Assembly (NCBI GenBank): GCA_040218045.1
Contig: JAVJQA010000033.1
Span: forward strand, 124,001-188,000
Source of the DNA: Marinoscillum sp040218045
GTDB lineage: Bacteria > Bacteroidota > Bacteroidia > Cytophagales > Cyclobacteriaceae
Direction: 5' to 3'
DNA: 64,000 nucleotides
Below are positions 1 to 8,800 of this stretch, piece by piece. Under the pieces are notes generated by a model that saw only the letters and a program-made list of their open reading frames with translations, was not told the origin of the DNA and made no database searches. Each line of letters starts with the position of its first letter. Position 1 is the stretch's first letter. The translations under genes were made by a program, and so were the position numbers.

Positions 1-401
1 TTCATATTTACACTAGAAAAAGTGCAATTTACGATGGAAACCAGTTGAATCTTTAGCCGATCTAATTTCATACTGTAGGCCTTGCCACGAAAAAACTCAT
101 GGTCGAAAATTTTAGACCTTGAACGATTCAAACCCAACTTCACTAAACTGTTGACATAATTGTAAGAATAAAACAGGCTTCAATAGACACTGATCGGGCA
201 TATGTCATGTTGCTTTCTAGCTGATTTCAGTGCAATTCGACCATGGATCTGCCACCGGGAAAGAGTTGTGCTTTCTACCCTCTTTCCCGTGCAGGATTTT
301 TCACTTTCTGAACGTGGTTACTTAACACTTTGGAAGCACCGGCAGATTCATTAGTTTTATCGGAACTTGCCAGGCTCGGGGCGTACTCCTGCTAGCTTAG
401 C
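1..401. other. gene-free left edge with hairpin
   Basis: No coding region is supportable here. Short open frames at the extreme left end stop within about 50 bases and resemble nothing I know, so a truncated upstream gene cannot be claimed. The stretch holds a 10-bp inverted repeat (256-265 with 280-289, arms CGGGAAAGAG and CTCTTTCCCG), followed by GCAGGA and TTCTGAACGT motifs that recur after the next gene. From 320 it runs into an attC-like element that ends at the GTTACAG heptamer (402-408). The element boundary on the left is uncertain. Confidence 0.5.
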
Positions 402-408
402 GTTACAG
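320..408 (+). repeat. attC-like element upstream of the first small gene
   Basis: A weak imperfect palindrome. ACTTAAC (320-326) stands where a 5' arm would be, and GTTACAG (402-408), preceded by TAGCTTAGC, is the 3' arm. The string TAGCTTAGCGTTAC is shared exactly with the minus-strand end of the element at 32315-32477. TTGGAAGCACCGGCAGATT (330-348) recurs with one change plus one extra T near 15636, again just upstream of a small secreted-protein gene. The arms of this copy pair only partly, so the left boundary is tentative. The 3' heptamer is well supported because its complement occurs after the following gene (877-886). Confidence 0.45.
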
Positions 409-423
409 GCCATAATCACCACC

Positions 424-870
424 ATGAGATATTTAACCCTATCCTTCTTCCTTATCGCAACTCTCAGTTTTGCGAACGGACAAACTGTTGAACTTGAACT
501 CAAGCCTGTGAAGAAGGACTACTATGCCTGGATAACATCCTTGAACGAAGGACCTGTGAACTGGCTGGATGAACCTGAAGGAGAGATTGAAGGAAGAGCT
601 TATCGAACTTGCATAACCACATCTAAAATATATAACAGTCTGTACATTGAAGAAGTAACATTTGGAACAGAAGGGTGCTGCAAACAAATTGCTTCGAAAA
701 AAGAGCTTGATTTATACGAACTCTTCATTAAGTTCGGGTTAACTGGAGAGGTCGCTAACGTTGAATTTTCTAAGTGGGTCAACAAATCAACTTTTCAACT
801 CCAAATCCAGAATCAACTCTTCTCAATAGTTATCCAACGGACCACCGCAACGATTAAACGAGCGAACTGA
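424..870 (+). CDS. small secreted protein, unknown
   Basis: A 148-residue protein with a clear N-terminal signal peptide (MRYLTLSFFLIATLSFANGQ, likely cleaved near residue 20). The remainder is mixed charged and hydrophobic and matches no family I recognise; two adjacent cysteines sit in a GCCKQ motif. I chose the ATG at 424 because a TTG extension to 367 would put 19 non-signal residues in front of the signal peptide and run through the attC-like element. The gene begins 22 nt after GTTACAGGCC (402-411), and a near-perfect complement follows its stop codon. It therefore looks like the single gene of a mobile cassette. Function unknown. Confidence 0.7.
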   Translation: MRYLTLSFFLIATLSFANGQTVELELKPVKKDYYAWITSLNEGPVNWLDEPEGEIEGRAYRTCITTSKIYNSLYIEEVTFGTEGCCKQIASKKELDLYELFIKFGLTGEVANVEFSKWVNKSTFQLQIQNQLFSIVIQRTTATIKRAN

Positions 871-876
871 AGAAAC

Positions 877-1047
877 GGCTTGTAACAATGTGTCATGGCG
901 CATGTGCGAACTGAGCATTTGGCCAGTTTCTGCGAAAACTCGTCCTTGAATCTCTACTGAGGAAATGTAGTGCCTTCTACTAGACTCAGTTCGCAGGAGT
1001 TTTTAATCTTCTGAACGTACTTTTGCGCTGCATCATAATCGTTAATT
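877..1047 (+). repeat. attC-like structured element after the small gene
   Basis: GGCTTGTAAC (877-886) is the reverse complement, with one mismatch, of GTTACAGGCC at 402-411 upstream of the same gene. An inner perfect 10-bp stem pairs GCGAACTGAG (906-915) with CTCAGTTCGC (985-994), and a smaller GTAG/CTAC hairpin sits between. The element ends at GTTAATT (1041-1047), shortly before the next gene. This matches the organisation of an integron recombination site at the 3' end of a cassette, but here the pairing near the ends is imperfect. Confidence 0.5.
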
Positions 1048-1083
1048 CATGATCTAAAAGTTTTCGTGATTAAATTGGGGTAA

Positions 1084-4000
1084 GTGAATCCGAAAACCAC
1101 CACTATTTCTCTACTATTAACGCTCATTTGCACCTATTGCGTATCGGGACAGGATGTAGCGCCTCTTTATACCAATTACACCAAATATACCACAGCGGAT
1201 GGGCTGCCGCAGGATTACGTTTCTTACCTCGCGCAAGATCGGGATGGCTTCATTTGGGTAGCTACGCTCAATGGCCTGGCCAGATTTGATGGCCATGAAT
1301 TCATACGGTTCGATAGCAGGTCAGGAGAGCGAAGCAAACTCTCCACCTCCCAGATTTATGACATCCTCATCGATGACTCGAACACCCTCTGGATTCTAAA
1401 TTTTAATTACAAAGTAGATCGAATGGATCCCAGGACATTTGAAGTGACCAGGGATGTGCAGCCAGTCCAGAGCCTTCAAGACATCCACTTCAAATTCAAC
1501 ATGGGGCCAAAAGGAGCCAAGTTTGTTTATTTCGTCAGTGACAATGCCAAACGCAATTGGTTCGTAAAAACAGAGCATTCATTTCATCAAATAGATTCTA
1601 CATTAGAAAAAATCAGTAAAGTATTTGCAAAGCGTGATACAACTGAGATTGGCTATGGGTTTGATATCGACGAAACAGGGAGGTATTGGTTGATGACTAA
1701 AGAGGGCCTGGTAGTAGCTGATCAGTCATGTAGTACTTTCCGGGGAATTCCAATACCGGAATCGTTCAATTATAATCCAGGGTCTCAAAATAAGTGTCCT
1801 GTGGCAAGCCTACCAGACAACAGGGTGCTATTTGCCTATAGCAACAGAATATTTATCTATGATGAAGATCGGGATTCTTTCAGGAAGTTGACCATACCAC
1901 CCATCCAGAGGGTAAACAACAGCAAAGTTTTCAACTTAATTCTGGACAAAGAAAAGAGAGCTGTTTTTCAATATCAGGGGCACATTTTCAGGATAGAGCA
2001 TGATGAGCGGATTACCATTCTATGGTCATACCCTGATAGGGAAAAATTTATCGTCACGGGGTTGTTAATTGATCAATCAAACACGCTTTGGGTCGGTGTA
2101 AATACAGGTGGGCTTTATAAGATCAACCTACTCACCCCTAGCTTTAACTCATCGCCTTACAAAACCAATTTCGTAGCGGACTTACTTATCGAGGAGATGC
2201 ACATTGAAAGAAATGAGCTTCCAATGAGCTGGAAACAGCAAGAATGGGCTTATGATTTTAGGTATTTCTACAATAACCAAAGGCAGCTATTCTTGAAATA
2301 CGATTATTACAACTACCAGGATCCCAGACAATTATTTGGCATAGAAGATACCCGTTTAAAACCAATAAATACGGGTGAAAGTAGTTATGACTATTTTGTG
2401 GGTATTGGAGCGAGAGATGAAGAGTTATGGGCTTTGGGTAAATATGGCTGGCTGTATCATTGGGAAAATCCAGCGATGCCCCCTTCCAAGTTTAGGATCA
2501 AAGAAATAAACAGCCTCTCTCAAGAGATACTTTCTGACTTTGTGGTAGATGAGAAACACCAATGGGCCATCGCCGTTGAGAACAAATTGTACAAAATAAA
2601 AGATGGTCAAATAATAGATGAGTTTACACCAGGGAGTGGAAATGCCAGCCTCATAGACCTTTGCCAAGATCCAGAGCAACCTTCCGTATTGTGGATAGCC
2701 ACTCTAGGCGATGGCCTGATAAAATGGGATAAATCCGAACAGCGAGTGGTTTACTCCTATCGCAAGGAAGATGGTCTTGCTGACAACAGCATTGGCACAG
2801 TGGTTCCTGATGCAAATGGAAACTTATGGATGGGTACTTTCAATGGGATCAGTCGGTTGAACAAAAAGACAAACAAGATCACCAATTATCAAAAAAATGA
2901 TGGTTTGATCGAAAATGAGTTTAACAGACATCATGAGTTCAAGCTTCCTGATGGCCGAATAGCGCTTGGTGGAACCAATGGATATTCGGTATTTGACCCG
3001 GAGTTGTTCGCATATGATACTTATGAGCCTGAAGTAAAGGTTACCAGTTTTCGTATCAATAATAGGTTGCAATCATTTGATGATAGCCTCACACTCATAG
3101 ATAAGCCGCTAAACGAGCTTAGTCACCTCACTCTAAACTATTCCGAAAACTCAATCGCCTTGGAAGTAGCTGCCATGCAGTACAATGCACCCAACAAGAA
3201 CAACTATAGGTACAAGCTTTCAGATTACAATAAAGAATGGATTGAAACCGGAAAAGACAGGAAAATCAAGTTTGATCAGTTGCGGCCGGGCAGTTATGTG
3301 CTTTCGCTAAATACTTCTAATACTGACGGGGAATGGAGTTCAAATATTCATGAAATCAATATCAAAGTCTCCCCTCCTCCCTGGCTGAGTTGGTGGGCCT
3401 ATACTATTTACTTCTTAATCTTTGGCTCGTCGATCATTCTCTACTGGAGAAGCTATAAAAGAACGCTTATCAAAAGACAAGAGGTGGAATTCAACAAAAG
3501 AGAAGCCAATCGCCTAAAGCAAATGGACGATATGAAAACACGCTTTTTCTCCAATATAACGCATGAATTCAGAACACCACTCACGCTTGTACTATCTCCT
3601 TTGGAGAAGCAACTCAGGGACCAAAAGTTCCCTAAAGAAGTACAGCACATTCTGGAAAGCAACTACCGGCACTGTAGTCACCTATTGAAGTTGGTGAATG
3701 AGTTGCTCGATATTTCAAAGCTGGAGTCCGGGTTTATGCAAACCCATCAATCGACTGGTGAGCTGACGGTTTTTGGAAAAGAATGCATCAATCAATTTGA
3801 GGATCTAGCCAAAACCAAAGGAATCAACCTTGTATTTGATCACAGGGGGATTGACGGATATTACCTATTTGACAAATCACATTGGGAAAAAATCATCACA
3901 AACCTGTTGGGCAATGCGCTGAAATTTACTGAACATGGTGAAATAAGCCTGACACTGAAAGAGCTATCTAAAAACGGAACATTTTTCATCCAAATTGAAG

Positions 4001-5040
4001 TGAAAGATACAGGAATCGGCATCCCAGAACATGTGTTCCCTTCCCTTTTTGACCGATTTTACCAAGTCGATGATTCCGCCACCCGAGCTCAGGAAGGAGC
4101 CGGTATCGGGCTCTCCCTGGTCAAAGAACTCACTGAGCTCTTGAATGGAGAAGTCTCTGTGACAAGTACTGTAGGAGAAGGTTCCGTTTTCAGGGTGACT
4201 TTACCTGTAGAAAAAATCAACGAAATAAAAGTAGAGGCCATACCAACCCGCTCTGCTCAAAAAACCTCATCAACCGACCCGGCAGATACTCCCGTCATTT
4301 TAGTCATAGAAGACAACCCGGAGCTGCTAGAGTTCATCGTCACTAGTTTTGAAGGTCCTTGGAAGATTTTGCATGCCGGAAATGGCCAGGAAGGTCTGGA
4401 GATTATCCACAATGAATTGCCAGATGTGGTGGTTTCAGATGTGATGATGCCCGTAATGGATGGCTTGGCCCTGTGCCATCAATGCAAATCAGACATTCGT
4501 ACGTCGCATATTTATTTCATCCTGCTCACTGCAAAAACCGCACAAGAGTCAAAACTCAAAGGACTCCAGGCAGGGGCTGATCATTACCTCACCAAACCTT
4601 TTCAAATGTATGAGTTGGAGTTGCACATAGCCAATGCACTGCAGCAACAGGCCAACCTCAGGGACAAATTGAGGGCAGAGTTGATCCCGGAGGAGCCTGC
4701 GGAAGGAAAGCTAAAAACGCAGGATCCGTTCTTAACCCAACTCAATGAATACCTGGAAGATAACCTAAAAAATCCATTGGTCAATGTGGAAGTTCTGGCC
4801 AGTGAAATGGCCATGAGTCAAAGCACACTTAACCGTAAACTGAAAGCATTGCTCAATCTATCCGCCGTGGAGTTCATCAAACAATTCCGGTTGCAAAAAG
4901 CCATTGATCTCCTTCCATCAGGTAAATCAATCAGCAATATCGCCTTTGAGGTGGGTTTTGAGAGCCCTTCTTACTTCTCCCAGTGCTTCAAAGAGCAATA
5001 TGAGATGAGCCCCACCGAGTACCTCAAGCAGAAAAACTGA
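1084..5040 (+). CDS. hybrid two-component sensor/regulator (HTCS)
   Basis: A 1,318-residue one-protein signalling system of the Bacteroidota HTCS type. A signal peptide (about 1-22) leads to a periplasmic beta-propeller of two-component-regulator repeats (about 30-690) and a Y_Y_Y domain (about 695-760). A membrane segment (about 766-788) is followed by a HisKA domain with phospho-acceptor H827 (SNITHEFRTPLT), a HATPase domain with DTGIGIP and GAGIGLSL motifs, a receiver domain with phospho-acceptor D1119 (SDVMMPVMDG) and a C-terminal AraC-type DNA-binding domain (about 1225-1315). All catalytic residues are present. HTCS proteins usually sense polysaccharide fragments and activate adjacent genes. 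Here the next genes are an adhesin/caspase operon, with no SusCD pair in sight. The start is GTG; the signal peptide directly after it supports this choice. Confidence 0.93.
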   Translation: MNPKTTTISLLLTLICTYCVSGQDVAPLYTNYTKYTTADGLPQDYVSYLAQDRDGFIWVATLNGLARFDGHEFIRFDSRSGERSKLSTSQIYDILIDDSNTLWILNFNYKVDRMDPRTFEVTRDVQPVQSLQDIHFKFNMGPKGAKFVYFVSDNAKRNWFVKTEHSFHQIDSTLEKISKVFAKRDTTEIGYGFDIDETGRYWLMTKEGLVVADQSCSTFRGIPIPESFNYNPGSQNKCPVASLPDNRVLFAYSNRIFIYDEDRDSFRKLTIPPIQRVNNSKVFNLILDKEKRAVFQYQGHIFRIEHDERITILWSYPDREKFIVTGLLIDQSNTLWVGVNTGGLYKINLLTPSFNSSPYKTNFVADLLIEEMHIERNELPMSWKQQEWAYDFRYFYNNQRQLFLKYDYYNYQDPRQLFGIEDTRLKPINTGESSYDYFVGIGARDEELWALGKYGWLYHWENPAMPPSKFRIKEINSLSQEILSDFVVDEKHQWAIAVENKLYKIKDGQIIDEFTPGSGNASLIDLCQDPEQPSVLWIATLGDGLIKWDKSEQRVVYSYRKEDGLADNSIGTVVPDANGNLWMGTFNGISRLNKKTNKITNYQKNDGLIENEFNRHHEFKLPDGRIALGGTNGYSVFDPELFAYDTYEPEVKVTSFRINNRLQSFDDSLTLIDKPLNELSHLTLNYSENSIALEVAAMQYNAPNKNNYRYKLSDYNKEWIETGKDRKIKFDQLRPGSYVLSLNTSNTDGEWSSNIHEINIKVSPPPWLSWWAYTIYFLIFGSSIILYWRSYKRTLIKRQEVEFNKREANRLKQMDDMKTRFFSNITHEFRTPLTLVLSPLEKQLRDQKFPKEVQHILESNYRHCSHLLKLVNELLDISKLESGFMQTHQSTGELTVFGKECINQFEDLAKTKGINLVFDHRGIDGYYLFDKSHWEKIITNLLGNALKFTEHGEISLTLKELSKNGTFFIQIEVKDTGIGIPEHVFPSLFDRFYQVDDSATRAQEGAGIGLSLVKELTELLNGEVSVTSTVGEGSVFRVTLPVEKINEIKVEAIPTRSAQKTSSTDPADTPVILVIEDNPELLEFIVTSFEGPWKILHAGNGQEGLEIIHNELPDVVVSDVMMPVMDGLALCHQCKSDIRTSHIYFILLTAKTAQESKLKGLQAGADHYLTKPFQMYELELHIANALQQQANLRDKLRAELIPEEPAEGKLKTQDPFLTQLNEYLEDNLKNPLVNVEVLASEMAMSQSTLNRKLKALLNLSAVEFIKQFRLQKAIDLLPSGKSISNIAFEVGFESPSYFSQCFKEQYEMSPTEYLKQKN

Positions 5041-5137
5041 CTGAAAACCAACAGCTCTTGACGGATTTCTGATAGTAATCTCAAGAGATCGGAATTAGTA
5101 TTGTTTAAGGTAAGAATCCATAAAAACAGTACTAAAA

Positions 5138-5887
5138 ATGAAGATTGTAACAATGGGATTGATAGCCTTATTTATCACTTTCGGGTGGTTAGCTAAGGCA
5201 CAAGAACTGAAAATCAAGTCAGTCACAACAAGAGGCGGCGACATTATCGTCAAATACGACCTTTTGGACAATGACCTGACCCATAAATACACGCTAAGCC
5301 TGTATGCTTCATCTGACGACTATGTACAGCCACTCGAAAATGTCTCCGGCGACATAGGCATAGACATTGCAGTGGGCGGCAGCAAGCAAGTAACCTGGCG
5401 TGCCAAAGAGGAGTTGGGAGAACTGTTTGCAGGTAATGTAACCCTGGAGCTAAAGGGCAAACTTTACATTCCTTTCGTAGAACTCTATGACTTTGAAAAC
5501 ATAGATTCCTTCAAACGCGGAAGACCCTATAACCTCACCTGGTCTGCCGGCAGAGGCAATGATGTCCTCACCATCGATCTATTCAATGATGACAAAGAAA
5601 TTGTCCACACGTTCACCAATGTGGCAAATGTGGGGGAATATATCCTGGTAATCCCAAAGGACATAAAACCTGGAAAAGACTACCGCTTAAGGTTCACAGA
5701 TCAGAAAAATAAGGATGATGTGGTCTACACCACAAACTTTAGCGTGAAGAGAAAAATTCCCTTTGTACTCCAAGCCGCCGTGGGAGCCAGTGTGGCCGGT
5801 GCCGGCTATTTGGTCCTGACCAATGCTGAGGGAGCTGCTCCCGCTGGTGAAAGTGATATTCCTGGCCCAGTGTTACCTACCAATTAA
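5138..5887 (+). CDS. secreted Ig-like protein with C-terminal membrane segment
   Basis: A 249-residue protein with a signal peptide (1-22, ending AKAQ). Two beta-rich segments follow; the second (about 115-205) resembles the Kre9/Knh1-like Ser-Thr-rich Ig fold (RPYNLTWSAGRGNDVLTIDL and PGKDYRLRFTD stretches). A hydrophobic segment near 207-228 and a short low-complexity tail close the protein, so it is probably tethered in the periplasm. It precedes the giant gene by 3 bp and appears to be the first gene of a three-gene operon with the adhesin and the caspase-like protein. The role is inferred only as an accessory or membrane partner; I do not recognise a named family with certainty. Confidence 0.75.
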   Translation: MKIVTMGLIALFITFGWLAKAQELKIKSVTTRGGDIIVKYDLLDNDLTHKYTLSLYASSDDYVQPLENVSGDIGIDIAVGGSKQVTWRAKEELGELFAGNVTLELKGKLYIPFVELYDFENIDSFKRGRPYNLTWSAGRGNDVLTIDLFNDDKEIVHTFTNVANVGEYILVIPKDIKPGKDYRLRFTDQKNKDDVVYTTNFSVKRKIPFVLQAAVGASVAGAGYLVLTNAEGAAPAGESDIPGPVLPTN

Positions 5888-5890
5888 ATC

Positions 5891-8800
5891 ATGAAAGCTA
5901 TGAGCTATTTTAAAACGTCTCAAAATTCATTTTTGGCACTTATTCTCTTGCTTGGGCCGGTTTTACAAACCACGGCCTGCCCGAGAGTTTCAGATGTCAG
6001 TGTAAACCATGGTGGCCCGGGGACTGTGATCACATTCTGGGGAACAGGGTTGGAAATTGATGAAACCAAAAGTGAGAAATTAACGATTCGCTATTTGACT
6101 TATGATGAATCGAAAGGATTTTATGTTTATGCATATGAACAAGTATTAACAACCACGCCAAGTAACAGTACGAATAATAAATTGAGGATTACTATTCCCA
6201 ATAGCTCAGTACTAAAAGGAGCAGGAGAGATAAGGCTCCATTTTGAAGCACCAGAATTAAACTGTGGTGCACAATTTTCTATGGCTTTCAATTTTCTTGG
6301 TGTGCAGCCTCCGTTGAAATGGGTCCAAAAGAAACTCCAAACAACAGCTAATGCGGTATCAGGGGGAGTAGAGGAACTATTGGTTTATGATTTCAACAGT
6401 GATAGAGCCATGGACATTGTTACTTATTCGGCTAACACTAGTGAGATTATATATTTTGAGAATACTGATCAACAAAGCAAACCAACTAACAATCCCTGGA
6501 CTCGCAAAACAATAGGAGGCGGAAATTTTTCTGGAGTTAAGGACATTGCGAGATACAATAATCAGATATTCTTTATCGACTCAGACAATAATATGAGATG
6601 GTTGTATAATGGTGTCAATGCCTCCGCTCCACATAGTTATACAACAGCATTTCCAAATTTCCAGTTTGGTATGGATGTGGCAGACCTTAATAATAGCGGA
6701 AATGCGCAAATAATAGCGGGTAGATGGCCATCCACCCAAACCATTAGTCTCGGGTGGTATTACAATGCCTCCACCTCCAACCCTTCTAATGGAGTGTTAC
6801 AACAAAATTTAGTAAATCCGCCAAACGAAAGACCCTTGGTCGAAAACAAGACGAAAGACGGGCTATTCAGTGCGCGTGATTTTGATGACAATGGTTTTGC
6901 GGATATCATAAGCGTGAATGATTTTTACAATGGCTCATCCTGGTCATCTCAATTGGTTTGGTATAAAAATAACCCGACCTTACAACAAGGCACAAGTGCA
7001 TCATATGATATAAGCTTCTCGTCTAAGAATATCATAAGAACTTCTGCCTACGCCGAACCTGTTACTATGGTAGTCTCTGCTGATATTGATGGGGATGGTG
7101 ACCTGGATCTGATTACCGGATCTATTTATGAACAAGTTTGTGCATGGTATGAAAATAACAATGGCAACTTTGGAAACAGGAAAGTCTTTGACGTAAGTAA
7201 TGGTGCAAACGTTGCCCAAGGATGGGCCTTCGATGTAGGCGACATAGACAGTGATGGCGATATGGATATCGTATCCATTCGAAACGACAATCAAATCGCC
7301 TGGTTTGAAAATGACGGAAACAACAATTTTGGATCACCAATTGTGCTAACCACAAGTTTGGGAAATGCGCGAGATGTTAAAATCATGGATATTAACAATG
7401 ATGGTGATATGGACATTGTATATACAGATAAAAAATACGATGAAGTAGGATATTTTGAAAATGTCCATGATGGAAATGATGTGCTATCATTCAGTCTTTC
7501 AGAGGTTTCTGGAGCAAGTGACAACCCAAAAATCAATACTGAAAATAAGACCATCCAAATTGAGGTTTTGAATGGAACCGACCTAACTAACTTAACACCC
7601 ACACTGGAATTGTCAGTTGGAGCATCGATAGCAGTTGTTCCTAATGATTACTCTGATAAAGTGTCTCTTCCAGTTTTGGCGGAAAACCTAATCGAGCAAC
7701 CGTGGGAAGTTTCAGTTACTGCTGTGCCAGATGCTATCTCGGCCACCTTTGAAGCCAATCAGTCAGCAATATCAATATCCTGGGACACTGTAAAATACGC
7801 AAGTGACTATCATTTGACTGTTTTGCAAAACGGATCTCCATATCAGGGATTTACAGATTACAAAGTTCTATTGAATAACAGTTCTCAGAAAGGACAAAAA
7901 ACTATTACCCTTGATATTCTAACAGGTTTGATTGCCAACACTGCCTATACTATCTCACTTGAAGCGGTAAGTGATTTTGGGTCAGAATCCAGCACATTCA
8001 GCGAAATTATTCTTACTGCACCCAACATCCCTGAAGCGTTAGAACTTATTGATAATTCCGTTAGTACGTCTGGTTTTGGGTTGACATGGAATAAGGGAGG
8101 AGTTGACAAATTTCGGGTGAAAATTTATGCGGATAGTACCATAATATTAGACTCTACACTTAATTCTAATACATTAGAAGTATCTAACCTGCTACCTGGG
8201 AGCACTTACAGTGCTGGTGTCTCATCACTAAATGATCAAGACAGAGCATCAGCAGAGGCGATTATCTCAGGCATCCTAACAGCTCCTGGTATACCTGTGT
8301 TTAGCGAGGTGAATATTGCAGATGTTTACATTGATTCTGTTTTACTCACCTGGAACAAACCCACAGGCATCGCCGAGCGCTATGAATTAACGTTATCTCA
8401 ATTGGGCGCAAATGACCAGATAATTAACAATCTATCTGATACAGCTTATTATTACACTTCATTTATCAAAGGAAAGAACTATACTGCTAAAATACGAGCA
8501 CAGAATATATCCAATACTGGAACCTTGAATGATCCTTTCTCAGAGTTCTCCAATGAGATTTCATTTCTAACCAGGCCTCTGGCACCTACACTTTCTGTTT
8601 TCGGAGCTTCAGACATTACCGGCACTTCATTTATAGCTAGCTGGAACCCTGTTGAAAGTGCATCCTCCTACGGTATTGAGGTATCGACTGATGATTTTGA
8701 GACAACCGTTGCTGTGGTTTCGGGCATTACAGCGACTAACGCTCAAGTTACAGAGCTCTCAGGTGGAACGAACTATGATTACCGCGTGGTGGCTTACAAT

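Noticed and set aside
1..60. A truncated gene end at the left edge
   Set aside because: Short frames close within 50 bases and match nothing recognisable. A partial gene cannot be supported.
367..423. N-terminal extension of the first small gene from a TTG
   Set aside because: It would place 19 unrelated residues before a signal peptide and overlap the attC-like element. The ATG at 424 is the better start.
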